Assembly: GCA_943704525.1 (NCBI GenBank)
Contig: CALSCQ010002962.1
Span: 1 to 15,528, forward strand
Direction: 5' to 3'
Source: Pigoraptor vietnamica
Lineage: Eukaryota; Opisthokonta; Filasterea
DNA: 15,528 nucleotides
Position numbers and translations under genes: made by a program. Below are positions 6,739-15,460 of the stretch, piece after piece; position 1 is the first letter of the stretch, and every line of letters begins with the position of its first letter. A model generated the notes under the pieces. That model was not told where the DNA came from. It did not search any database and saw nothing but the letters and a program-made list of their open reading frames with translations.

Positions 6739-8738
6739 TCATTCAAACTGAAACGGGTTTGGCATCGTGGCCCATGCCTCTGCCCCGCTCGCATACTCGG
6801 CGTCCGTCAGCAGGCACGCGTCCAACTCCCGCTCGATCGCCGCGCGATCAAACCCGATACCAATCACGACAATCTCCTGGCGGCGATCGCCAATCGCAGG
6901 GTCGGCGTCAAAGTCGGCCTGGATTTCGGCGTGCGTGCCTTCGTCTCCCGGCCACTCGTCCCGCGGTATCGACGCAAACCATGGCTGTCCGCCGTCGAGC
7001 CGAAAGAGAGATCCCGCGTGACCCCACTCCCACGACATGTCGTTTGTGGGCGCCAGCCACACGAAGCCCTTTGAGCGGACGACGGAGGTGAATGGAAAGG
7101 AGGGATCGCGCGCCTCTGCCTTTGTCATAAATGCGTTGAACCTGCGCACCGCCACGTGCGACATGTGAGTTAACGCAAATGGCACGCACACAGCCTTCGC
7201 GCAGACGCTCACAAAGACAAGCACACGGAAACCCACCTCTCCGCGTTGAAGGGTCGCCTCGCGCGGTACACAAAGCTGCCGATTCCGCACCCCTTTGCCT
7301 TCGCGACAAAGTTCCCGCGCAGAATTCGCAGCCAGCCGGGCATTTCCTCCACGGCGTCAAAGTCGAACAGCCCCGTGCCAACGATGCGGTGAGGGTCCAC
7401 GCGCGAGAACGTGCTCCGCACCTGCAACAAGCACAATGGCATTGAGTGTGACTGTTTCTGGATAGGATAGGGGACGCTTCGCCCCAATGAAGCAAGGTGC
7501 GAGATGTCGAAACGCGTGCGTATAACACGCGTGCGCGTTACGCGCCTTGTAACCGCGTGCGTCTGCGCACGAGACACACAAGCGTACCTTTTCTGCGGAG
7601 GGGTTGAGCGATGTGATAATGGCCTCCACTTTCTCCAGCTCCGCCTCGCTCACGAGGTCCGTCTTGTTCACGACGACCACATTCGAGCACTCGACCTGCT
7701 CCACGAGCAGATCCACAACGGCGTGCGTCTTCATGGCATCCTGCGGTCGAAAAAGGAGCACGCACGTCAATGAACTCGCTTTGCAAACACGCGTCTCGTT
7801 GTGTGTCCGGAGTAGCAGGACGGGACGGGGTGCTCGTGTGCATTCTTGCACGGCCACAATCGTCACTCGACGGAAAAAACAGAGCCACACACGATGCCAC
7901 TCCAGTTACCCACCGACCCTCCGCCCTCCCGCACGAGTTCCGGCCGTTCGCCAATCAAATCCTTTGCCGTTTGGTAATCGCGGAGAAAGTTGCGCGCGTC
8001 GACGACCGTCACCAAAGTATCAAGCGAAACGACGTCGGCAAGCACCTGCGCATGCATGTCCGCGACAGGTAACCGTAAGCAAGCACGGCTTGGACAGGCG
8101 AAAAGTGAGTGTGCAATGGTACTGTACGGCGGAAGGAGTTGTCTAATCAACCAAGCGGCAGGACGATCATTCAGACAAGTATAGCGCGAAACAACGTGGC
8201 CGATTCCCTTAGCTCGCAGCAGAAGCCCCGTCGCGCACTCCCACCTTCCCTCGCCCAATGTCAAACGACGCAAAGCCCTCCGCGACGGGCAGCGGTTCCG
8301 CCACGCCAGAGCCCTCGATCACGAGATAATCGTACTTATTGCTCTGTGCTATCTTAAGCACTTCGGCAAGGAGGTCTTCCTTCAGCGCGCAGCACATGCA
8401 GCCGTTGGTGAGCTCCACTGCCGGCCCGCGCTTGGCGTCCCCAGGGGTCACTTTCGCGACGAGCTTCGCGTCAATGTTCACTTCTGCCATGTCGTTCACG
8501 ATAAGCGCCACATTCCAACCCTCCTTATTCGCGAGGAGGTGCTGGAGAAGCGTCGTTTTGCCGCTGCCTGTCAGTGTGTTACCGTATGCGAATGGGTCAG
8601 ATCCCCATCCACAATTACACTAGCCACTGTCTTATGTGCGAGTGCCCACAGCTCGTTTATAAAAGTGCACCCACCGAGAAAGCCAGAGATGACAGTGACG
8701 GGAAGCTTCCAGCCGCGTTCGCCTCGCACGGGAGCCAT
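6739..8738 (-). CDS. COG0523 / CobW-family GTPase, putative zinc metallochaperone
   Basis: Six exons on the minus strand join in phase to give 419 aa: 8738-8675, 8567-8245, 8045-7914, 7740-7588, 7421-7237 and 7141-6739. Introns are 107, 199, 173, 166 and 95 bp. The N-terminal GTPase domain shows Walker A GFLGSGKT at 19-26 (interrupted by intron 1 within Gly22), the metal-site motif CMCC at 78-81, IEGSGVAEP at 105-113 and the guanine-specificity motif NKTD at 198-201. The C-terminal CobW_C domain (about 280-410) shows SFVYRARRPF, VRSKGFVWLA, GDRRQEIVVIGI and CLLTDAEY. These C-terminal motifs are characteristic of the branch with bacterial YciC/ZagA and algal zinc-responsive homologues, whose members are thought to deliver zinc using GTP. 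The N-terminal CPELVPI motif by which animal and yeast ZNG1 docks on methionine aminopeptidase is absent, so the client is unknown. No His-rich linker is seen. The start is at the first ATG, only 18 residues before the P-loop, as usual in the family. Confidence 0.93.
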
Positions 8739-9452
8739 TGCCACACCCGCCGTTCAGTCAAACGGACTTGAATTCGTCGTTGAGTCGCGATGGGAGCTGT
8801 GTTGAAGTTCCGGTGTCGGCACCTTCTCATTAAGTTGAAGGCGATCTGCTCTATGCAGACTAGCAGAGTAGCGAAAGAAAGAAGAAGAAAGAAGAAGCGC
8901 CGATAGTACGACGCTCAGACCGCCCCTTCTGGCCATGGGAGGGAGACTGCTTTGTCAGTACACGGAGATGCAGGCCCAAGTGGTGCTGCAATCGCCGAGT
9001 CGCACGTGCCAAGGGTCCTTACTGATGGTATTGGGAGTTTGGCGGGAGTTGATGTTCGCCTTACACGCAGTATAAGTGCGTCACACCGATCTCAAACGTT
9101 CTTCTTTTACCCCCGCAATCTCATGCGTGCGGCGTGCATGGAAAGGGCGACGAGCACGTATTATGCTGCATGAAGCACGTGGCCAACTGTCGCAAACAGT
9201 GGACTCTGCGAAGCGCCCCTTTAGCCGTGTTATCCGAAACAGGTGTGTGCGCTGCGTCTGCCGCCATGCAGATAGACACAGGTGTCTTGTCTTTTACGTC
9301 GCGAGTCATCGCCGCGCATGGCGCATGGCCGATTTTTGGTGTCGAGTTGGTGCTTTGCTTCGCTTATTTATGCGGCGGTGTTCAGGCGCAGCCCTTGAAG
9401 CGACAACGAACCACACTTTAGGGCGAGCGGCAAGCAGGTTATCCTTGGGAAA
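8739..9452. promoter_or_regulatory. Divergent intergenic region between COG0523 and DDA1 genes
   Basis: About 0.7 kb lies between the divergent start codons at 8738 (minus) and 9453 (plus), so both promoters and leaders should be here. A purine-only run (GAAAGAAAGAAGAAG...) occupies about 8873-8897. Open frames near 8952-9173 and 9134-9421 lack recognisable motifs and I do not call them genes. No TATA box stands out. Confidence 0.45.
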
Positions 9453-10529
9453 ATGGTGGGTTTGCAGCAACTTTACGTGCGCGCTGCGTTGCATCTTCCG
9501 TCAGCCGTTATCTGATCCACGGTGTTTTCTGGCCCACAATATTTTCCGCCCTCTCGCTCTCATGTGACGGACGGATCTCTTCTTCGTTCTTTGTGCAGTC
9601 CTTTCTGGCCGACTTGCCGTCGTTTGACCGAAGAAACTTTTCAAACGTCTACAATCAGCGATACGGCGACAATTATAAGGCCACGGTACGTGCTGCGACA
9701 CTCGAGATGCACCGCTTGGCGCATCTATAGATATAGATGGTGCATATCGCTCAATTGAACGGTCACGAGGACAGGCATTGCAACGCAGCCCCGCGTAACG
9801 CACGCTTGTATGTCTCTATTGTATGTCTCTACGTCGGCATGCGTGAAAACCCTGTGTTGCTCTGCGAATGGTTAATGTGGACTTTGTTGCAGTCGCACAT
9901 ATCGAAACCGCCCACGTACACTCCCACGCACGACAGGACCGTGCCCCCTCCTGACCAGCGTGAGTGGTTTGCACTCTCTGAGATTTTCGATTCAAGCTCG
10001 CTGGCTTCTGCTTGCACGCACTTGGCAGACGCGCACACACGCACTTCTCCATGCGGTGATCTCGCATGAAACATTTTCACGCTCATGTGTACTGTCTCTT
10101 GTTGGTCATTCAAGACATACGCAAATTGATTTCACTTTGGCTCTGCAGAGATCACAACAGAAAAAACAAACATTCTCTTGCGATATCTGTACGAGCAACT
10201 CGAAACAAAGGTGTGTGCGCGCGTGATTGTGTCTGTGCGTCTTTGAAGTTTGTCTGCGTGTGCGTGCGTGTGTGTGTTGGGAGGAGGTATCGTTCAGCGC
10301 ATCCAGCTCTAGCTCGTCCAGGCTCTTGTCGCACGCGTCGCCCTCGCCGGCGGAAGGGAGACTGGGCCGGCTTGTTAAACTAAACGCCCGTCTTCCGTTA
10401 ATGCAGCAGGGCAATGGCGCCGCGAGTGCCGCGAGTGGTGCAGCAGTACACAAGCGCGACATGCACGACGCCGACCTTCTCTCGGAAACACCGATGCCGC
10501 CATCCAAAGTGGCGCGGAGAGGAGAGTGA
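9453..10529 (+). CDS. DDA1: DET1- and DDB1-associated protein 1 homologue
   Basis: Five exons give 113 aa: 9453-9455 (the ATG alone), 9599-9685, 9893-9959, 10149-10210 and 10407-10529, with introns of 143, 207, 189 and 196 bp. DDA1 is a small subunit that binds DDB1 and associates with DET1 in CUL4-based E3 ubiquitin ligases, acting mainly in the nucleus. The signatures seen fit both plant and animal DDA1. The start SFLADLPSFDRRNFS corresponds to the FLxxLPxxxxxNFS motif that binds DDB1. PTHDRTVPPPDQ (41-52) matches the plant-type PTHxRTLPPPDQ, and ITTEKTNILLRYLYEQ (54-69) is the family hallmark. The C-terminal tail (74-113) is Ala-rich then KR...PPSKVAR, like the basic end of the animal protein. 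Length agrees with the family (about 100-150). The first exon end is inferred: ATG directly followed by gtgggt is the only nearby ATG that gives a family-like N-terminus. Exon 5 can use either of two acceptors (cagcag). Confidence 0.92.
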
Positions 10530-10570
10530 CGGCAAAGCGTTTCTGTATACAGTGTGTGAATAATAGGAAC

Positions 10571-10640
10571 CGCGTAACGCTGCAGTAACTGGCGGGGTTG
10601 TAACACTTCGTTACTGCGAAGACTTACTAAGTTACCCATC
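10571..10640. repeat. Cluster of GTAAC/GTTAC motifs with a small hairpin
   Basis: Just after the DDA1 stop, GTAAC occurs three times and GTTAC twice within about 70 bp. The motifs include the small stem CTTCG-TTACTG-CGAAG. The elements could fold in the DDA1 3' UTR, but they are short and no function can be assigned. Confidence 0.35.
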
Positions 10641-11471
10641 TAGTCGTATTTCTGGAAAAGGAGGTTTCATACATTAACCATACTGAGCCACGTAGTGATC
10701 CATAGTGAAAGCGGGCCAATTCATCACTACTACATCTCGTTATTCACCCCATTCGGGGCTTTCTTCCAATAAGAGCAAGAGCGTCCACTCCCATTGGTCG
10801 GGGAATTTTCCTTGAATCGATCGCCCGTCCATAGTGAACTCCATACAACGCCCCTTGCGCACGCTGATTGGTCCGCCAATGGGTGGTGCGTGTTATTGCC
10901 AACACCAAATACTTGCAACGCGCGCCGCTATTTTAACTGAGAAAAATTAAAATTGCAGTTGTAATTAATAGAAACTCAATACAATTTCTATAGTCAATGG
11001 GACAAGTAATTAAAATTGTTCCATGAGAAGCAAAACCCCAAATAATGCCGCGTCACCCCGGATGTGTCCGCTGGGTTTTTTTGAAGTGCCGAATTGTCAA
11101 CACAGAATCGCCCAGTCACACGCGTGGGGTGCGCAGTGTGTGCGTGTGCGTGCGCGTTGCTCCTCACTGCGTTCTCTCGCACGGCCACTCGCTGGTACTA
11201 TTGTTGCCCGGCTTTCCCCGAGTGTGAGGCCAACCTGTCCGTGGCGGACACTTGCGACAGTCGTGAGTCGTGTGTCTCTTCAATTTCTTTATTGTATGGC
11301 ATCTCGCTTGTGACAAAACGCAGTGTTCGCCGCCTGCGTCGCCATCTGCCGTCGTTGCCGAACGCCCATCCATCCGTCCCGTTGCTTCCGGGGTTTTTCT
11401 TACGGCACCTTCCTTCTCGCGAAAGCGGCGGCTGTGATATCGTGGCGTGTGCGTCTCCATCTAGTGTGAAA

Positions 11472-11501
11472 ATGTCGACGGCGAGCGCCTTGATGCGATA
11501 A
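11472..11501 (+). other. Upstream ORF in kinase 5' leader
   Basis: An ATG with A at -3 opens a 9-codon frame (MSTASALMR) that ends in TAA 56 bp before the kinase ATG. If the leader is transcribed through here, ribosomes would meet this ORF first, which could reduce kinase translation. Transcription start is unknown. Confidence 0.35.
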
Positions 11502-11556
11502 CACTCGCTCCGTGTATCAATCGCCGACTGTGCGCCTCTGCGCCATTAGCGAAAAT

Positions 11557-14127
11557 ATGACGTCGCCCATGTGCGAGGCGCCGAGCCGCCTTAGTCTTAT
11601 GGAGCGTTTTCCCGACACGCCCGTGTTGGGACACCAGGGCAGCCTCGTGTTTTCCGACCCGGCAAATGCGGCGCCTGAGGAAGACTACCGGGAGATCCTC
11701 GCGCACGCACTCGCCGTAGAAACGCTGGACGTTGACTGCGGCAAGTCGTCCCTGCGCGTGGGCGAGTACGCCGTCGGTCGCCGCATCGGCCGCGGCACGT
11801 TTGCCGAAGTGCGTGCGGCTGTCCATCTCGGGAGCAAAGCGCGGGTGAGTGTGCGAGTGTGCGCTTGTCACTTGTGCTTGGTAGCTGCGGTACTCCTTAC
11901 TCGGCGTCAATTTGCTCACTCCATGCTCCCTGCGTGCGTATATCGGGGTGTAGGTCGCCTTGAAGCTCGTGGAGAAGCTTTGGGCGGTGGACGAAGACCG
12001 CGGCCGCCGCCACTCGTCGCCTGCGTCGGGCGGTGCGGACGAGTCCAAGGAGGAGCAGCACGTGGTGAGGGAGGCGGCAATTCTCCGCCGGCTGTCAAAT
12101 CGCTCGCGCGGGTACGGATGCCGCGGCGGCTCACACCCGAACATTGTGCGGTCCTTTGACCTCGTTGAGTCGGATGCGTACATTGGCGTGGCCCTGGAGC
12201 TCGTGTCAGGCAAGACGCTGTCTGAGTTTGTGTCGTCGTACTGCGCGTGCGCGTCGGGCTCGAAGGCGGCACGCGACGCGCGCGCGAAGGGCGGCCTGTC
12301 GTCGTCACGGTGGATCGAGCGGCGCATTGTTACGGGGCAGAAACAGCCGGTAGAGTTGTCGGAAGGGACAGGTGCCCTCGCCGCGTGCGATGCGTCCCCG
12401 TCGGCCGCCGCCGCGCACGTGTGCAGTGGCATTCCGGAGAATTTGGCGCGCCGTATCGCGCGACAGGTGGTCTCGGCGCTGCAGTTTATGCACGGCGCGA
12501 ACATTGCGCACCGCGACATTAAGGCCGACAACATTCTGATTCTGAACGAGAATCTCGAGGTCAAAATTATCGGTGAGTACTTCATGTGTAGTTGGTGTGC
12601 GTGTATGTGTGTGTGTGCGTGCGTGAGCAAGAGAGAGAGAGTTGGTTTGACGCAACAACAGATACTGACCAGCGCACCTTTCGTTACGCAGACTTTGGGT
12701 GCGCGGCCGTCTTTGATGAGCGTTCGCGGCTGAAGACGCGCTGCGGGTCAGCAAGCTTCATGAGCCCGGAGATGCACGCAGGCACCGAGTACTCTGGGCC
12801 GGAGGTCGACGTGTGGGGATGGTGAGTGGGGAGGGAGGGCGTTTCATGCTCTGTTGCTGGTCCACTCTGGTGTAGTCTATATTGAACTGTCTCAGCCTGT
12901 TATCATCACGTGCTCACTTTGCATTGCGCCCCTCGTTTCCCTCTCGCAGCGGCGTGGTGGTTTACTTCATGCTCGCGGGACACCTTCCCTTTGACGCGAA
13001 GGAGTGCGACCTCGCGGCGCTTCACGCGAACGCGGCCAAGGACGGATACGCCATCCACTTGCCACGCGGTGTTTCAGAGGGTGAGCGTGGTCATCATGAT
13101 GGTGATTGAGTGTTGGACTGTGTGCCGCGTAACACACACACGCGCACTCATACACACTTATTCATGCACAAAGCCCACACATGCAAGCACACACAAACAC
13201 CTTCACTCGCACTCATCACGTATGTCGCCCATTGCAGGTGCCTGGGGCCTTCTCGCCGCCATCTTCCAACACGATCCCAAGAAGCGCGCCACGTCGCGGG
13301 AACTGTCCACGCACGGGTGGCTTGCCACGGAGGGCCTCGACAGGGCTTCGGCGTCGCTCACCGCGCGAAACCGCGTCGTCGCGAGCAGGAATTCAAACGC
13401 GCGCGGTGTCGAGCGGAGGCAGCGGAAGCGCCTCGCGGAGGCGTGCGCCGACGGGCCTAACCCGGAGGAGGCCGCGTCTGAGCGGCTGACGGGCGGCTCA
13501 TCGCTCCCCTCGCTTGCAAAGCCCCTTGCGGACGATTCGTCACGTGCCAAAAAGGTTGCCGCGTGGTGCGACGGGGACGAAGACGCCACCGATGCACAGC
13601 GCGCCCCCGCGAGCGAGGATGACTCACAGAAGCGCGGGCGGGATGGGGGAAGTCGGCGTCCTCAGGCGCTTCGCGTGCCGGCCGTGCACATACACATTGA
13701 CCGCACGGACAATTATGACGGTGACGAGTCGGCCGACGAGGACCGGGACCTCAACGATCTCGTCTCCCTGCGTGCGGCCCGGGGCCGCGCGCGTCGCGAT
13801 GCCCGCCGGCACGCGACTCCTGGACGACAGGGCGACTTTGAGGGAAGGGACCCGTCGCGTCCGCACGTGCGGCTGCCGTCCCTCTGTCCGGACATGACAC
13901 TACCGCCTGTCAAGCGGACGCGAGGAGAGCGGTCTCCCCTCGGCGAACTTGCGCGTGGCACGCGTGAGGCCCTCCGGAGCAGCCGCGGTCGGGAAGACAG
14001 CGAAGGTGACGATGCACTTGGCGTTGGAGCCCTTGGCGAGCTGCAGATTCCATCGTCTACGTCACTTCCCTCGACGTCGCGCTTTCTGCCGCCCATGAAG
14101 ACGCTCGGCTATCGCCGGGACCGATAG
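11557..14127 (+). CDS. Serine/threonine protein kinase (CAMK/AMPK-like catalytic domain) with long disordered tail
   Basis: Five exons give 685 aa: 11557-11844, 11954-12572, 12692-12821, 12950-13080 and 13238-14127. Introns are 109, 119, 128 and 157 bp, all with gtgag donors. The catalytic domain spans about 70-420. It shows the glycine loop GRGTFAEV (78-85), VALK with Lys100, the alpha-C glutamate at about 136, HRDIKADN (His282, Asp284, Asn289), DFG (303-305, the Asp codon split by intron 2), SPE (Glu329) and DVWGCGVVVYFMLAGHLPF. All key catalytic residues are present, so it should be active. Two inserts are unusual: a charged loop at about 106-130 between beta-3 and alpha-C, and about 65 Ala/Ser-rich residues at about 192-256 between the hinge and alpha-E. 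The tail (about 420-685) is low-complexity, alternating basic and acidic, with many Ser/Arg. The activation segment (CGSASFMSPE) and C-lobe look CAMK/AMPK-like; exact subfamily and substrate are unknown. The ATG at 11557 is the first in frame after the leader. Confidence 0.93.
12595..12641. repeat. (GT)n then (GA)n run in kinase intron 2
   Basis: A short GT-rich run followed by GAGAGAGAGAG lies just downstream of the gtgagt donor of intron 2. It makes the 5' half of this 119-bp intron simple sequence. Confidence 0.75.
13131..13200. repeat. CA-rich simple sequence in kinase intron 4
   Basis: A degenerate (CA)n tract fills the middle of the 157-bp intron 4. Here the sense strand is CA-rich, opposite to the GT-rich sense strand of intron 2 in the same gene. 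Confidence 0.75.
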
Positions 14128-14879
14128 GGCGGCCTTTGTATGTATAGCACGCCGCGCTTGCGTTTTGCGCCTTGCTTTTCTTCCTTCCTTTTGTTCCCTC
14201 TTGTTTCATAGATGCGGTGGCCAAGGGAGCGAGGGTGTTGAACGCCCCTCTGCGTGCCCGTGAAAGCCGCCGCAACCGCAATATACCGCACTGGCAAACC
14301 CCCATCTCAGCCTAAGCCTGTGTGACAAGAACGGTTTCACATTGGGCGGGTGTGACTGTGGGTTAGGGTTAGAGTGTGAGGTGAGGCAGGTGTGACTGTG
14401 GGTTGGGGTTAGAGTCCGTTGTCAGGGATCGCGCGCAGCACTGACCAGTTCATCGAAATCATATTTTTTTCTGCTTTTTTCAATTTATTCGTCGCGGCGA
14501 CCGAGGTAACCCGCCAAAGGGCTAGCGATGGACGATGACAGAGCCGCCGTAAACGGGCACTTTAATCGTCGGGCGATTTCGCCATTGTTTTGCAGTTGTG
14601 GTTTTGTGTGAGAGCACTGGCGTCGTTCTAAGCAATACGTGCTAATACTCCTGGCGCGGTGAAGACGCTAGTGCGCGGCCTTTGTCACACGTCCGCACAA
14701 CATCGACATCGGTTGCGATCGTTTTCTCCGCTTCACGGCTTTCCCTCTCGCACAGACGTTCCAGCGGAATCGCCGTGCGCTTGCTGGGCCCCTTGCGGCC
14801 TTCCGTGGTGGCGGTGATGAGACCTCAGCGGGGTGTTCAGGGCATGCGATAACGCGCCGTGAAGTGCGTGCATTGTGAG
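14128..14879. other. Intergenic region between kinase and right-edge gene
   Basis: This region contains the kinase 3' flank and, presumably, the promoter and leader of the gene starting at 14880. It holds a TTAGGG-bearing direct repeat (14349-14415) and a T-rich stretch at about 14462-14490. A 27-codon ORF (ATG at 14528, MDDDRAAVNGHFN...) could be an upstream ORF or nothing; it matches no family I know. No other gene is visible. Confidence 0.45.
14349..14415. repeat. 40-bp-period direct repeat containing telomere-like GGGTTAGGGTTAG
   Basis: GGTGTGACTGTGGGTTAGGG, continuing into TTAGAGT (14349-14375), recurs at 14389-14415 with a single A-to-G change in the telomere-like core. Each copy carries two TTAGGG-type units. 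Confidence 0.8.
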
Positions 14880-15431
14880 ATGGGGTGCTCACCAAGCTAC
14901 CCGCTCGACGTCGACGTCGTGCGGCACGTCGACCAGCGCTTTTACTCGTCGACGGGTGGGCGAAGCGCCGTGTTGTTGTTGTCCACTTTGCTCCCTATTG
15001 CCCTCTGGGAGTCAAACCGCACGCGCATGGTGTTGTTGTTGTCCACTTTGCTCCATATGCCCCCTGGGAGTCAAACTGCACTCGCATGGTTTCCGTTACG
15101 CGTGCCTTGCGTGCATTGAGCCTGTCTGCCCTTGATGTTTCATAGTCTCAATATGGTGCTGCCGAGCACTCGTTTACCGTTCACCTGTTGCGCTATGTAC
15201 CAAGTCGTGTTGTCGCATACACACTTGGGCGCCTATCCACGTCCACACCCTATCTTTTACTTTTGGCACTGAATGCTGTCGTGTGTGCGTGTGTCGCAGG
15301 ATCGCTGCACAGCGCCCTCCAGGCGGAGACGGTGCGCGCCGAGTCGAAGTACGCGCTGCTCCAGCGCGTGTTCTGGCAAAAGTTGATAGAGCACAGGGAA
15401 AAGCTCGCGGCGATCAAGAAGAGTCTGGAAG
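14880..15431 (+). CDS. 5' part of an unidentified multi-exon gene, Met-Gly-Cys-Ser N-terminus and helical region (partial)
   Basis: Exon 1 (14880-14955) encodes MGCSPSYPLDVDVVRHVDQ and a few more residues, ending in phase 1 at a gtgggc donor. Exon 2 (15300-15431) starts after gtgtgtcgcag and continues in phase with SLHSALQAETVRAESKYALL...FWQKLIEHREKLAAIKKSLE, ending in phase 1 at gtccgt. The next exon is beyond the window. Exon 2 reads as one long amphipathic helix, suggestive of a coiled coil. The start MGCSPS fits the N-myristoylation pattern (Gly2, Ser6) with an adjacent Cys3 for palmitoylation, so a membrane-anchored protein is inferred. I do not recognise the family. The 344-bp intron contains a 60-bp tandem repeat. 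Exon 2 is more secure than exon 1, whose link rests on phase and motif. Confidence 0.6.
14971..15089. repeat. 60-bp tandem repeat, two copies, inside intron 1 of the right-edge gene
   Basis: Both copies begin TGTTGTTGTTGTCCACTTTG (14971 and 15031) and continue through a shared CTGGGAGTCAAAC and CGCATGG with a few changes. The array begins 15 bp after the proposed splice donor. Confidence 0.88.
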
Positions 15432-15460
15432 GTCCGTGCGCGACCTCTGCATTGTCCGGA

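Larger units (their letters stand above)
10530..11556. promoter_or_regulatory. Intergenic region upstream of the kinase, with AT-rich CCAAT-box cluster
   Basis: About 1 kb separates the DDA1 stop from the kinase ATG and holds no supported gene. Around 10540-11040 the composition turns AT-rich, ending in a stretch of TTAAAATTG and TTAATAG repeats. Five CCAAT/ATTGG pentamers sit at about 10716, 10766, 10792, 10867 and 10876; two of them lie in an imperfect inverted repeat (CCACTCCCATTGGTCGG versus CCGCCAATGGGTGG). The 10-mer CCATAGTGAA occurs at 10699 and 10829. A possible 61-bp 5' UTR intron (gtgagt at 11263 to cag at 11323) precedes the kinase. CCAAT boxes are classic NF-Y sites; their role here is inferred. 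Confidence 0.45.

Noticed and set aside
8952-9173. Small plus-strand frame upstream of DDA1
   Set aside because: No motif, no matching splice partner, and it lies in the expected divergent promoter region.
11461-12630. 389-codon open frame antisense to the kinase exons 1-2
   Set aside because: It is a codon-bias shadow crossing the kinase splice sites. The plus-strand frame has the complete kinase motif set.
13514-13897. Arg/Ser-rich frames overlapping kinase exon 5
   Set aside because: These are alternative frames of the low-complexity kinase tail; the kinase frame continues in phase to a stop at 14127.
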